The position numbers were made by a program, and so were the translations under genes. The notes under the pieces were generated by a model that had not been told where the DNA came from, searched no databases, and saw only the letters and a program-made list of their open reading frames with translations. A DNA stretch of 64,000 nt from Paludibacteraceae bacterium (lineage in GTDB: Bacteria > Bacteroidota > Bacteroidia > Bacteroidales > Paludibacteraceae): assembly GCA_905234835.1 (NCBI GenBank), contig CAJOIZ010000002.1, positions 40,351 to 104,350 on the forward strand. Reading direction: 5' to 3'. Positions within the stretch are counted from its first letter, which is position 1. Each line of letters starts with the position of its first letter. Positions 19,790 to 29,509 of this stretch are shown in pieces.

Positions 19790-20737
19790 ATGAACTCAGG
19801 AACATTTGTACTCATTGCGTTAGCAATTGTAGTTGTCATCTATGTATTGAGCGGCATCAAGATTGTGTCGCAGTCGGAAGTGATGATCGTTGAACGACTG
19901 GGTAAGTACCAGCGCACTCTCGGTGCAGGCATCCATATCATGCTTCCTATCATCGAACGCGCCCGCGAAGTGCGTCAGCGCGGCAGAGGTACATCCGCCC
20001 GTATTGACCTTCGCGAACAAGTATTTGATTTCGACCGCCAAACCGTAATCACGAAAGACAATGTGATGACTGAAATCAACGCCCTACTCTACTTCCAGAT
20101 TGTGGATCCCGTCAAATCCGTTTATGAAATCACAAACCTTCCGTTGGCCATCGAGAAACTGACCCAAACGACCCTGCGTAATGTGGTAGGTGAACTGGAA
20201 CTGGATGAGACACTTACGTCACGCGACACCATCAACTCCAAACTGCGCACCGTATTGGACGACGCAACGAACAAATGGGGTGTGAAAGTCAACCGCGTAG
20301 AGCTACAAGACATTATGCCTCCGGTAAACATCCAAGAAGCAATGGAGAAACAAATGACCGCCGAACGCGACAAACGTGCCGCCATCCTGACCGCCGAAGG
20401 TGAAAAGCAATCCGCCATCCTGAAATCAGAGGGTGAGAAATCGGCAGAAATCAACGCCGCCGAAGCCGAGAAACAAGCTCGCATCCTGCGTGCCGAAGGT
20501 GCCGCCAAAGCACAGGTACTGCAAGCCGAAGCCGAAGCTAACGCCATCAATAAAGTGGCTGAAGCCGTCAAAGGACAAAAGTCCAATCCCGTCAACTATC
20601 TGTTGGCAATCAAGTACATAGATAGTCTGAAAGAGATGACGTCGGGCAAGGACAACAAGACCGTCTATCTGCCTTACGAGGCAACGGGCGTTCTCGGTTC
20701 GCTGGGCACCATCAAGGATATGTTCAAACACGAGTAA
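19790..20737 (+). CDS. SPFH/Band 7 (stomatin-like, QmcA-type) protein
   Basis: VVSQSEVMIVERLGKYQRTLGAGIHIMLPIIERAREV...; Ala/Glu-rich coiled coil. Confidence 0.93.
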   Translation: MNSGTFVLIALAIVVVIYVLSGIKIVSQSEVMIVERLGKYQRTLGAGIHIMLPIIERAREVRQRGRGTSARIDLREQVFDFDRQTVITKDNVMTEINALLYFQIVDPVKSVYEITNLPLAIEKLTQTTLRNVVGELELDETLTSRDTINSKLRTVLDDATNKWGVKVNRVELQDIMPPVNIQEAMEKQMTAERDKRAAILTAEGEKQSAILKSEGEKSAEINAAEAEKQARILRAEGAAKAQVLQAEAEANAINKVAEAVKGQKSNPVNYLLAIKYIDSLKEMTSGKDNKTVYLPYEATGVLGSLGTIKDMFKHE

Positions 20738-20743
20738 CAAGAC

Positions 20744-20774
20744 AGCAACAGCGAACGCTGTTGCTGCTTTTTTA
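20744..20774 (+). terminator. Rho-independent terminator of the SPFH gene
   Basis: AGCAACAGC gaac GCTGTTGCT followed by a T-tract. Confidence 0.85.
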
Positions 20775-20791
20775 TTCCCTCCAGAAAAGCG

Positions 20792-20826
20792 ATACACTTG
20801 CTGTAGCATTTATGCAGCAAGTGTAT
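20792..20826. repeat. 12-bp perfect inverted repeat ATACACTTGCTG...CAGCAAGTGTAT
   Basis: Direct inspection; abuts the 11-bp tandem repeat at 20829. Confidence 0.85.
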
Positions 20827-20828
20827 GC

Positions 20829-20861
20829 TATCCCTATAGTATCCCTATAGTATCCGTATAG
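20829..20861. repeat. 11-bp tandem repeat TATCCCTATAG x3
   Basis: TATCCCTATAG TATCCCTATAG TATCCGTATAG. Confidence 0.9.
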
Positions 20862-20876
20862 TGTGCTGAGGGTAGT

Positions 20877-22067
20877 TTATTGGTCCCAGCCTATACCTTT
20901 ATACTTACTCAAATCCCAGTCCTCGTCCACCTCGTTGAGATAAATAGTGCCGGGTTCGTCTTCCTCCGTGTCCGTGTCATCATCAGCCACGTCCCGAGCA
21001 TCGACAGCAATCGGTGCGTGCGATATCTCGATGACCTGATTCTGCTCTTTCTGCAACTCCGCCCATAGCGCGTCCTTGAGTTCGGGGATGCCCATACCCG
21101 TGACGGAGGATATGCAGAAGACAGGAATACCCAGCTTTTCTTGCAGGGGCTGCGGGTCAAGGGTCTGTATGTCGCACTTGGTCAGCGCCAACAGCCGTGC
21201 CTTAGTGAGCAGTTCGGGGTTGTACTTCTCCAGTTCGGCGAGCAAGATGCGGTACTCCTTTTCTATATGTGCGAGTGCGGACTGTTCGTCTGCGTCGCCG
21301 TCTCTGTCAGGGACAGCTACCGGCACCATGAAGAGCAGCACGGCGTTGCGCTCGATATGCCGCAGGAAGCGGAGTCCGAGTCCCTTGCCCTCGCTGGCAC
21401 CCTCGATAATGCCGGGGATGTCCGCCATACAGAACGAGCAGTTGTCACGTACAGCAACGATACCCAACTGGGGCGTGAGCGTAGTGAAGGGGTAGTCGGC
21501 AATCTCGGGTTTGGCAGCCGAAACGACCGACAAGAGGGTCGATTTGCCTGCATTGGGGAAGCCGACAAGACCGACATCGGCAAGCACTTTGAGTTGGAGG
21601 ACGATGTTGCGCTCCTGCGCAGGTTCGCCGGGCTGGGCATAACGGGGTGTCTGGTTGGTAGCCGAGCGGAAATGCCAGTTGCCCAAGCCTCCACGTCCAC
21701 CTTTGAGGAGGACGAGCTGCTCCTTGTCCTCCTTTATCTCAGCGAGCCATTCGCCCGTGTCGCCGTCATAGACCACCGTGCCGCAAGGGACTTGGATAAT
21801 CTTGTCCTCTCCGTCCTTGCCAAACGAGCGCGACTGACCGCCGTGACCACCGTCGGTGGCAAGGATATGCTTCTGGTACTTAAGGTGGAGCAAGGTCCAC
21901 AAGTTGCGGTTGCCCTGCAGGATAATGTGTCCGCCACGCCCGCCATCGCCGCCGTCAGGTCCGCCCTTGGGGACGTACTTGGCACGATGAAGGTGCATAC
22001 AGCCCGCGCCGCCCTTACCTGAGCGGCAATAGATGCGGACCTGGTCTATGAAGTTTCCGTTCGCCAT
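20877..22067 (-). CDS. obgE: GTPase ObgE/CgtA
   Basis: [61 protein letters not shown]. Confidence 0.96.
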   Translation of the reverse strand: MANGNFIDQVRIYCRSGKGGAGCMHLHRAKYVPKGGPDGGDGGRGGHIILQGNRNLWTLLHLKYQKHILATDGGHGGQSRSFGKDGEDKIIQVPCGTVVYDGDTGEWLAEIKEDKEQLVLLKGGRGGLGNWHFRSATNQTPRYAQPGEPAQERNIVLQLKVLADVGLVGFPNAGKSTLLSVVSAAKPEIADYPFTTLTPQLGIVAVRDNCSFCMADIPGIIEGASEGKGLGLRFLRHIERNAVLLFMVPVAVPDRDGDADEQSALAHIEKEYRILLAELEKYNPELLTKARLLALTKCDIQTLDPQPLQEKLGIPVFCISSVTGMGIPELKDALWAELQKEQNQVIEISHAPIAVDARDVADDDTDTEEDEPGTIYLNEVDEDWDLSKYKGIGWDQ

Positions 22068-22081
22068 GGGCTTAATAAGCA

Positions 22082-22123
22082 GTTATCTTTGCGCCTGCGA
22101 CGAGCGCAAGACGCAAAGATAAC
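22082..22123. promoter_or_regulatory. Palindromic element GTTATCTTTGCG...CGCAAAGATAAC upstream of obgE containing divergent TATCTTTG boxes
   Basis: 12-bp perfect inverted repeat with inner TGCG/CGCA; each arm contains TATCTTTG. Confidence 0.6.
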
Positions 22124-22141
22124 AGATAAAGTGGTTAAAGA

Positions 22142-23560
22142 TTATTGAAGACGAACGCCCTGTGCGTTGTAGCGGATGCCGTCACGAATGATAACGATGC
22201 GGCCTTCTTCGACAACTTTTACGACTTTCACCTCTGCTTCTACCTGGTCAACAGCAGTAGGAGTAGCGCCAAGACGGTAGAGCGTGAGAGGTCCGCCTGT
22301 ATTCTCTGCGTAGCAGGCAAAACCATACGTATTATTATTACGCAGCCACTTGTTGCCAGAGTCTTGGGAAGAAGCAGCACGAGCTACATTCTCAAACTCG
22401 TAAGTATTGGCTTCGGTGACGGAGATGTTCCACTTGGCGTTGTCGGTCGTAGCGTCGTCTAACAAGGTGCCTTTGTTCTTGGCATCCGTGCTGGCAGCGT
22501 ATTTGCCTGTGCTCTCGTTGAAGAGTGTCCAGTGGTCACCTGCAGAAGCAATGTGCCAGATAATGTCGGCTGCGGGATCAACCAATACTTCTCCTGAAAC
22601 AGTAAACGTAGCGACATCAAAACGGTTCACTTTCTCTTGCTTAGCGTTCTCCTGGATGAAGGCTTTCATTGCGTATTCGCCATAGGTGATTACGTAGTCA
22701 CCTTCAACAACTTCACCTGACATCTTCACGAAGCCACCAGAAAGGTCAGCAACATTCAACTTAACTGATACCTGAGCGGATACATTGTCCGCTTCGGACT
22801 TGATGGTTAGGGTCTGGCTGTATTTGCCTTCCGTAGCGGGATTGGCAGTGATGGTCAGTTTGTCGCCACTCTCAGCGAGTGAACCCGATACGCTGAACGG
22901 TGAAGCCAATGCCGTATAGGTTATCTCGCCCTTCAGATTACCGAAAGAAACAGTGATTTCCATCGAAACAGCCTTGTCACCAACGGCTTTGGTGCCGAAA
23001 TCAGCAGCGGCAGGCGTAACGTTAATAAACGGAGCGGTTGACACTTGGAGCTCATACACGGTGAAATTATGTCCGTAGCTGTCTATATTCGATTGCGCAT
23101 AAGCCTTGTAGCCATTGGAGCCTTCGGAGGTCTCACCGAGGAAACGGTCAGCGTTGGAGACGTTGGTGATAGTAGCCTCATCGCCATCGAATGTGAATTT
23201 CCAACGAGCACTTGCATCGTTAGACATCGTAATGTCGGTCTTCTTGGAGGGGTTGCCGAGGAAGATGTGACCTGTAGGATCATCAGCGTACTTCTTTTCG
23301 TTACGGATAGCAAAACCTTCGATATTGTCTCCGTCCAGTTTCCATACGTAGTCCTCTTTACCAGTCAGCGCGGTTGTCTGGTAGTCATCCGTAGCCTGTA
23401 GAACTTTGTTAACGAGCGAGGAGCAGAGAACGTGGTCGTTGCGCTCGAACACATAGAGACCGCCGTCCTTGACCTCGGTCACCTTGACGAGGCTGTACTG
23501 TTGGGCCGAAAGAGTGCCCATTAGCAGCAAAGCTGCTGCGAGAGTAAACAGTTTTTTCAT
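22142..23560 (-). CDS. Secreted hypothetical protein with short C-terminal NG/IIRDG...YNAQG motif
   Basis: Signal peptide MKKLFTLAAALLLMGTLSAQQ; C-terminus VVEEGRIVIIRDGIRYNAQGVRLQ. Confidence 0.75.
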   Translation of the reverse strand: MKKLFTLAAALLLMGTLSAQQYSLVKVTEVKDGGLYVFERNDHVLCSSLVNKVLQATDDYQTTALTGKEDYVWKLDGDNIEGFAIRNEKKYADDPTGHIFLGNPSKKTDITMSNDASARWKFTFDGDEATITNVSNADRFLGETSEGSNGYKAYAQSNIDSYGHNFTVYELQVSTAPFINVTPAAADFGTKAVGDKAVSMEITVSFGNLKGEITYTALASPFSVSGSLAESGDKLTITANPATEGKYSQTLTIKSEADNVSAQVSVKLNVADLSGGFVKMSGEVVEGDYVITYGEYAMKAFIQENAKQEKVNRFDVATFTVSGEVLVDPAADIIWHIASAGDHWTLFNESTGKYAASTDAKNKGTLLDDATTDNAKWNISVTEANTYEFENVARAASSQDSGNKWLRNNNTYGFACYAENTGGPLTLYRLGATPTAVDQVEAEVKVVKVVEEGRIVIIRDGIRYNAQGVRLQ

Positions 23561-23591
23561 AGTTGATTTGGTTTTGGTTAATTATTGTTTA

Positions 23592-23626
23592 GTTGAAAGT
23601 TTAAAGTTGAAAGTTGAAAGTTGAAA
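23592..23626. repeat. 7-bp tandem repeat GTTGAAA x5 (one degenerate unit)
   Basis: GTTGAAA GTTTAAA GTTGAAA GTTGAAA GTTGAAA. Confidence 0.85.
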
Positions 23627-23654
23627 GAAGTTCGGATAGTTTATAGTTTAGAGT

Positions 23655-24254
23655 TTATAATTTGGATTTCGCTTGTGAGCGGGCGGCACGCAGTTTGAGG
23701 ATGGTGTCTATCTGCTCAAAGGTCTGCTCCATTGAGTAGTTGCCGTTGATAAGGAAATAATTGTGGTGGCGCAGATAGTAGGCGCTGACGGGTTTGGTAA
23801 CCTCCTGATAAATACGGAGACGCTTCTTGATGGTATCGAAGTTGTCGTCCGCTCTGCCACTGGTCTTGCCACGTTCGAGAAGGCGTTTGATAACCTCGTC
23901 CTCATCCACCATCAACTCAAGCATCACTGCATCCATCCCCCTGCGACGCAACAGCAAGGTCAGCGCGTCCGCCTGCTCCACAGTGCGGGGATAACCATCG
24001 AAGATGACCCCTTTGCAGTCCTTTGGCAAGTCGTCAATGTAGTGTGCAATGAGGTGTACCATCATGTGGTCAGGAACGAGATTGCCCTTCGATATGAGTT
24101 CGTCAATCTCCTTACCAAGTTCGCTGCCGGATTTGATTTCCGCGCGGAGCATATCGCCCGTGGAGAGATGCTGGAGACCATAGTGTTTGACCAACAGTTC
24201 CGACTGCGTCCCTTTTCCACTTCCCGGAGCACCAAATAATATAACATTGAGCAT
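23655..24254 (-). CDS. adk: Adenylate kinase
   Basis: Start reassigned to MLNVILFGAPGSGKGTQSELL; IFDGYPRTVEQADAL. Confidence 0.93.
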   Translation of the reverse strand: MLNVILFGAPGSGKGTQSELLVKHYGLQHLSTGDMLRAEIKSGSELGKEIDELISKGNLVPDHMMVHLIAHYIDDLPKDCKGVIFDGYPRTVEQADALTLLLRRRGMDAVMLELMVDEDEVIKRLLERGKTSGRADDNFDTIKKRLRIYQEVTKPVSAYYLRHHNYFLINGNYSMEQTFEQIDTILKLRAARSQAKSKL

Positions 24255-24386
24255 ATAAAAACTCCTCTTTTTGTTTACAAGCGACAAAGATAAGGCAAGT
24301 TTTTCTAAAAATACAAAAAAAGTTGCGTATGCCACATTTTTTTCGGTACTTTGCCGCATAAAACCATAATTAACCATTTCACAACT

Positions 24387-25088
24387 ATGAGAACAAGTAC
24401 TATGAAAGGTATTGTACGAGGCATCACAGGCATCGCCTTGTGCGTATTTTTAACAGGCTGCAGCTGCAATACATGCTGCAAAGAAGACGGCGGATGCTGT
24501 GAAAAGCAAGAATGCAAATGCTGCAAGAAACAAACATGCGAACAATGTAACAAGAAAGGATGTAGTATGCAACAGGCAGTGATTGAAAACATTATGACAC
24601 GTGTGAGCGTGCGTCAATTTACGGGCGAGAAAATCAGTGACGAGCAAGTGGAGAGCCTACTGCGTTGCGCGCTTGCCGCTCCCTCAGCAATGAACAAACA
24701 GCCGTGGGAATTCATGGTAATCAGCGACGAGGAGATGCTCGGTCTTCTCGGAGAGACCTTCCCGTACAGCCGTTGCGGCAACGGAGCGGCAATAGCCGTC
24801 ATCCCCTGCGGCAACCTTGAGCGCGCTATCAACGGGATGGAGGATTTCTGGATTAACGATGTATCCGCCGCTACGGAGAACCTGCTGCTTGCCGCCCACG
24901 CGATGGGACTCGGTGCCGTATGGACAGGCGTACACCCTAATGCGGAACGCGTAAAGCAATTGCAGGATATTCTTAACCTGCCCGAACATATCGTTCCTCT
25001 GTGCATCGTTCCCGTAGGCGTTCCTGACGAGCAGCCCGAAGTGAAAGACAAATGGGATGCAAGCAGGATTCACTACAACACATTCTGA
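24387..25088 (+). CDS. Lipoprotein nitroreductase-family protein with Cys-rich N-terminal linker
   Basis: Lipobox LTGC followed by SCNTCCKEDGGCCEKQECKCCKKQTCEQCNKKGC; nitroreductase: RVSVRQFTGEKISDEQVESLLRCALAAPSAMNKQPWEFMVI. Confidence 0.85.
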   Translation: MRTSTMKGIVRGITGIALCVFLTGCSCNTCCKEDGGCCEKQECKCCKKQTCEQCNKKGCSMQQAVIENIMTRVSVRQFTGEKISDEQVESLLRCALAAPSAMNKQPWEFMVISDEEMLGLLGETFPYSRCGNGAAIAVIPCGNLERAINGMEDFWINDVSAATENLLLAAHAMGLGAVWTGVHPNAERVKQLQDILNLPEHIVPLCIVPVGVPDEQPEVKDKWDASRIHYNTF

Positions 25089-25100
25089 CCCGCGAAAAGA

Positions 25101-25133
25101 TAGCCCAAGGGTAGCGCAAGGGTAGCGCAAGGG
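25101..25133. repeat. 11-bp tandem repeat TAGCGCAAGGG x3 (+ partial)
   Basis: TAGCCCAAGGG TAGCGCAAGGG TAGCGCAAGGG TAGCGgaa. Confidence 0.9.
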
Positions 25134-25202
25134 TAGCGGAATGAACAGTTACTTGTCAGACGCGCCGATAGAGTGAGCAAGGATACGGAAAAACAAAAAG
25201 CA

Positions 25203-25234
25203 TTTTGCCGTTTACCTGTTTTTCCGTACTTTTG
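25203..25234 (+). promoter_or_regulatory. Bacteroidetes promoter TTTTG-N19-TACTTTTG
   Basis: TTTTG 25203-25207 and TACTTTTG 25227-25234, upstream of the 25261 start. Confidence 0.7.
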
Positions 25235-25260
25235 CCGCCCGCAATCGTAAACAGAATAAT

Positions 25261-25770
25261 ATGAATAGTTTTCTTGAATTATGCCGTGCGCGGCGGTCGT
25301 ACCGCAAGTACACCTCCGAGCCGGTGAGCAAAGAGCAATTAGACCGCATCCTGCAATGCGCGTTAATGTCGCCCTCGGGCAAACGTCTCAACCCGTGGGA
25401 GTTCTACGTCAACACTAACCCTTCGGTCATCCGCAGCCTGAAAGACTGCCGCCCGATGGGTACGACGATGTTAGATACCGCTCCTGTCGCCATAGCGGTG
25501 GCCTTGGACGCAGAGAAAGCAGACACGTGGCAAGCCGACGGTGCCATAGCCGCCCTGAACCTGCAACTTGCCGCCACAGACGAAGGATTAGGGTCTTGCT
25601 GGTGCCATATATACAACCGCGACAACGCCGAAGAACGCGTGCGGCAAGCATTCGGCATCCCCGCAAACCTCCGCGTCCTATGCCTCATCACCATAGGACA
25701 TAAAGACGAAGAAAGACAAACCTACGACCTGCAAAAACTACCCTACACAAAAATCCACTACACAGAATGA
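25261..25770 (+). CDS. Nitroreductase family protein
   Basis: RRSYRKYTSEPVSKEQLDRILQCALMSPSGKRLNPWEFYV; GLGSCWCHIYNRD. Confidence 0.88.
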   Translation: MNSFLELCRARRSYRKYTSEPVSKEQLDRILQCALMSPSGKRLNPWEFYVNTNPSVIRSLKDCRPMGTTMLDTAPVAIAVALDAEKADTWQADGAIAALNLQLAATDEGLGSCWCHIYNRDNAEERVRQAFGIPANLRVLCLITIGHKDEERQTYDLQKLPYTKIHYTE

Positions 25771-26849
25771 AACCCACAATAGCCATTACAGCCGGCGACA
25801 TCAACGGAGTCGGCTATGAGATTATTCTCAAAGGATTAGAAGACAGCCACATAACAGATATATGCAAGCCCATTATCTATGGGAATGCCAAGATAGCCCA
25901 ACAACACGCTGAGTTGCTTACGGACGAGGTGAAACAGATGCAACTGAACATCATCAGCGATGCCGACTCAGCCGCCGACGGGAAAGTGAACCTCATCACA
26001 TGCTACCCCGATGACACCCCTTTGCAGATAGGCGTGAGCACCCCCGCAGCCGGCAAAGCCAGCCTCGCCTCATTGGAACGCGCCTCACAAGACCTCAAAG
26101 CCGGCAAAGTGCAGGCACTCGTCACCGCTCCTATCAACAAAGAGAACATCCAGTCGGAACAGTTCCGCTTCTCGGGACATACCGAATACCTGACCAAACA
26201 GTTCGCCCAAGGCAACGACTCGCTGATGATGATGGTGAGCGACTGCATGCGCGTGGCATTAGTGTGCAACCATGTGCCACTCCGCAAAGTGCCTGAGATG
26301 ATAACCGAAGAACGCATCCTGAACAAACTGCGGACACTGGAACAGACACTTCGGGACGACTTCACGATAGAGAAACCGCGCATAGCCGTATTGGCACTCA
26401 ATCCTCACGCAGGCGACAACGGCCTGATAGGCACCGAGGAACAGGAGATAATCCGCCCGACCGTGATGAAAGCCGTGGACGAAGGGATATGCGTGTTCGG
26501 TCCGTACTCGGCAGACGGGTTCTTCGGTGCAGGACGGTACGTACACTTCGACGCCGTATTAGCCATGTACCACGACCAAGGACTGATACCCTTCAAGTCG
26601 TTAGATATGAACGGCGTGAACTTCACAGCCGGTCTGAACATCATCCGCACCTCACCCGACCACGGCACCGCCTACGACCTCGCCGGCAAGAACAAAGCCA
26701 ACCCCACATCGTTCCGCCACGCACTGTATATGGCCATCGACCTATGGCGCACACGGGAAGAGAACAAAGAACTGCGGAAAAACCCGCTGCACATAGTGGA
26801 AATAACCAATAACCACAAACGCCCGGACATGCCCCTGCCCACAGAATAA
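25767..26849 (+). CDS. pdxA: 4-hydroxythreonine-4-phosphate dehydrogenase
   Basis: IAITAGDINGVGYEIILKGL; LNPHAGDNGLIGTEE; YHDQGLIPFK; RTSPDHGTAYDLAGK. Confidence 0.95.
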   Translation: MKPTIAITAGDINGVGYEIILKGLEDSHITDICKPIIYGNAKIAQQHAELLTDEVKQMQLNIISDADSAADGKVNLITCYPDDTPLQIGVSTPAAGKASLASLERASQDLKAGKVQALVTAPINKENIQSEQFRFSGHTEYLTKQFAQGNDSLMMMVSDCMRVALVCNHVPLRKVPEMITEERILNKLRTLEQTLRDDFTIEKPRIAVLALNPHAGDNGLIGTEEQEIIRPTVMKAVDEGICVFGPYSADGFFGAGRYVHFDAVLAMYHDQGLIPFKSLDMNGVNFTAGLNIIRTSPDHGTAYDLAGKNKANPTSFRHALYMAIDLWRTREENKELRKNPLHIVEITNNHKRPDMPLPTE

Positions 26850-26869
26850 GAACCTAAAAACGCTACACA

Positions 26870-29503
26870 ATGACAGCAACAGAAATACGCCAGTCGTTCC
26901 TTGACTATATGCAAAGCAAGGGACACACCATAGTACCATCCGCCCCCATGGTACTCAAAGACGACCCCACACTGATGTTCACCAACGCCGGTATGAACCC
27001 GTGGAAAGGTATCATATTAGGCAACGACCCCATAGTTCACCCCCGCGTGGCAGACAGCCAGAAATGCCTGCGAGTGAGCGGCAAACACAATGACCTCGAG
27101 GAAGTGGGACACGATACATACCACCACACGATGTTCGAGATGTTAGGCAACTGGTCGTTCGGCGACTACTTCAAACAGGAAGCCATCGACTTTGCATGGG
27201 AATACATAGTGGATGTGCTGAAGATAGACCCGAAGAACCTCTATGCGACCGTGTTCGAAGGCTCCGCGTCCGATGGACTTGAACGCGACAACGAAGCCGC
27301 AGCCATCTGGGGCAAACACCTGCCCGCCGACCATATACTGAACGGCAACAAACATGACAACTTCTGGGAAATGGGCGATACAGGCCCGTGCGGTCCGTGC
27401 TCGGAACTGCACGTGGACAGCCGTACCGAAGAAGAGAAACAACGCACAGGCATATCAGGTCGCGAACTGGTGAACAAAGACCACCCGCAAGTGATAGAGA
27501 TATGGAACCTCGTGTTCATGCAATACAACCGCAAAGCGGACGGCTCATTGGTAGAACTGCCCAAGAAAGTGATAGACACAGGCATGGGCTTCGAACGATT
27601 AGTCCGCACCCTGCAAGGCAAACAGTCGAACTACGACACGGACGTGTTCCAACCGATGCTTCGCCGCATAGGTGAACTGACCGGCGTAACCTACGGCAAA
27701 GACGAACAGACAGACATAGCCATGCGCGTGATAGCCGACCATATACGCACCATCTGCTTCGCCATTACAGACGGACAGTTGCCAAGCAACGAGAAAGCCG
27801 GTTACGTCATCCGCCGCATCCTTCGCCGCGCCGTACGCTACGGCTACACGTTCCTCGGACAACGCGACGCTTTCCTATACCGGCTCGTACCGCAATTAGT
27901 AGCAGACATGGGCGAAGCCTATCCCGAACTCAAGAAACAGGAACAACAAATAACACCCGTCATACAAGCCGAGGAACAGGCTTTCCTGCGCACATTGGAC
28001 AAGGGTATCTCGCTGCTTGACAAACTGATAGCCGACGCAAAGAAAACTGGCAGAACACAGATCAGCGGCACAGACGTATTCACTCTGAAGGACACCTACG
28101 GCTTTCCATTAGACCTGACGGAACTCATTCTGCGCGAGAACGGGATGACCACCGACGAGGAGGAGTACAACAAGGCACTGGCGCACCAGAAAGAGATGGG
28201 CCGCTCCGCCAACAAACAGGACCTCGGCGACTGGAACGTCATAGAGGAAGGGGAAACAGAGTTCACGGGTTACGACGAGTTAGAGACAGAGACGAAAGTG
28301 CTACGCTACCGCAAGGTGACGCAGAAAGGAAAAGATTTCTATCAGGTCGTGTTAGCCAAGACACCTTTCTACGCCGAGATGGGCGGCCAAGTGGGAGACA
28401 CAGGCATTCTGACCTTTGCGGATGGAACAACGGCAAGAGTGACCGACACAAAGCGTGAGAACGGGTTGCCGGTGCATATCGTCAGCGAACTGCCCGAGAA
28501 CGTTACGGGTACGGTACGTGCAGCCGTGGATGCGGCACGCCGTCAGGCAATAGCGTGCAATCACTCCGCAACGCATATCGTGCACTACGCGCTCCGGCAG
28601 GTATTAGGCGCGCACGTGGAGCAGAAAGGCAGCCTCGTGACAGCGGACAGCCTACGCTTTGACTTCAGCCACTTTCAGAAAGTGACACCTGAGGAGTTGC
28701 GGAAGGCTGAACAACTTGCCAACCGTCTTATCCGTCAGGACTACGCATTGGAAGAGAGCCGCCATACGCCGATAGCCGAAGCGAAAGCGATGGGGGCAAT
28801 GGCGCTGTTCGGTGAGAAATACGGAGACGATGTGCGCGTAATCAAATACGGTCCGTCCATCGAGTTGTGCGGTGGCTGCCATGTACAGCGGTTAGGGCAG
28901 ATCGGTTCGGTACGCATACTGATGGAGACCTCTGTGGCGGCGGGCATACGGCGCATAGAGGCCGTAACCGCAGCGAGAGCCGACGAGGTGTATTACGACA
29001 TGCAAAACATGCTCAACACCATGCGCGACATGTTCCATAACTCTCCCGACCTTGTGGCTGCCATACACAAGCAGATTGAGGAGAACACCGCTCTAAAGAA
29101 GCAGATGGAGGAGATGATGGCACAGAAGATAGCGCAGTACCGCGACCGAATTATAGAGAAAGCAGAGGACTTCGGCGACATACGGTTAGTGCGCTTGGAG
29201 GGTGAGGCAGACAACGCGCTGATTCGCGGTATGCTGCCCATTCTGAAAGGGAAGTTCGCCGACGTGCGCTTTGCTGTATTAGCAGCGACCGTGAGCGAAG
29301 GCAAGCCGCAAATCGCTGTGTTCTTCAGTCAGCCGCTTGTGGATGCGGGACTGAACGCGGGCATGGTCATCAAGTCGGCAGCGAAGCATATACAAGGCGG
29401 CGGAGGCGGTCAGCCATGGATGGCGACAGCAGGCGGACGCAATACGGAAGGCCTAAAGGCGGCTATGGAGGAGATGACTGCTGTTCTTGCAGAAAAGCGA
29501 TAA
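26870..29503 (+). CDS. alaS: Alanyl-tRNA synthetase
   Basis: [42 protein letters not shown]; editing-domain [27 protein letters not shown]. Confidence 0.97.
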   Translation: MTATEIRQSFLDYMQSKGHTIVPSAPMVLKDDPTLMFTNAGMNPWKGIILGNDPIVHPRVADSQKCLRVSGKHNDLEEVGHDTYHHTMFEMLGNWSFGDYFKQEAIDFAWEYIVDVLKIDPKNLYATVFEGSASDGLERDNEAAAIWGKHLPADHILNGNKHDNFWEMGDTGPCGPCSELHVDSRTEEEKQRTGISGRELVNKDHPQVIEIWNLVFMQYNRKADGSLVELPKKVIDTGMGFERLVRTLQGKQSNYDTDVFQPMLRRIGELTGVTYGKDEQTDIAMRVIADHIRTICFAITDGQLPSNEKAGYVIRRILRRAVRYGYTFLGQRDAFLYRLVPQLVADMGEAYPELKKQEQQITPVIQAEEQAFLRTLDKGISLLDKLIADAKKTGRTQISGTDVFTLKDTYGFPLDLTELILRENGMTTDEEEYNKALAHQKEMGRSANKQDLGDWNVIEEGETEFTGYDELETETKVLRYRKVTQKGKDFYQVVLAKTPFYAEMGGQVGDTGILTFADGTTARVTDTKRENGLPVHIVSELPENVTGTVRAAVDAARRQAIACNHSATHIVHYALRQVLGAHVEQKGSLVTADSLRFDFSHFQKVTPEELRKAEQLANRLIRQDYALEESRHTPIAEAKAMGAMALFGEKYGDDVRVIKYGPSIELCGGCHVQRLGQIGSVRILMETSVAAGIRRIEAVTAARADEVYYDMQNMLNTMRDMFHNSPDLVAAIHKQIEENTALKKQMEEMMAQKIAQYRDRIIEKAEDFGDIRLVRLEGEADNALIRGMLPILKGKFADVRFAVLAATVSEGKPQIAVFFSQPLVDAGLNAGMVIKSAAKHIQGGGGGQPWMATAGGRNTEGLKAAMEEMTAVLAEKR

Positions 29504-29509
29504 AGTTGT

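Noticed and set aside
24387-25770. The two nitroreductase genes as a tandem duplication
   Set aside because: The proteins share only family motifs and are separated by a repeat and an independent promoter; no recent duplication is apparent.
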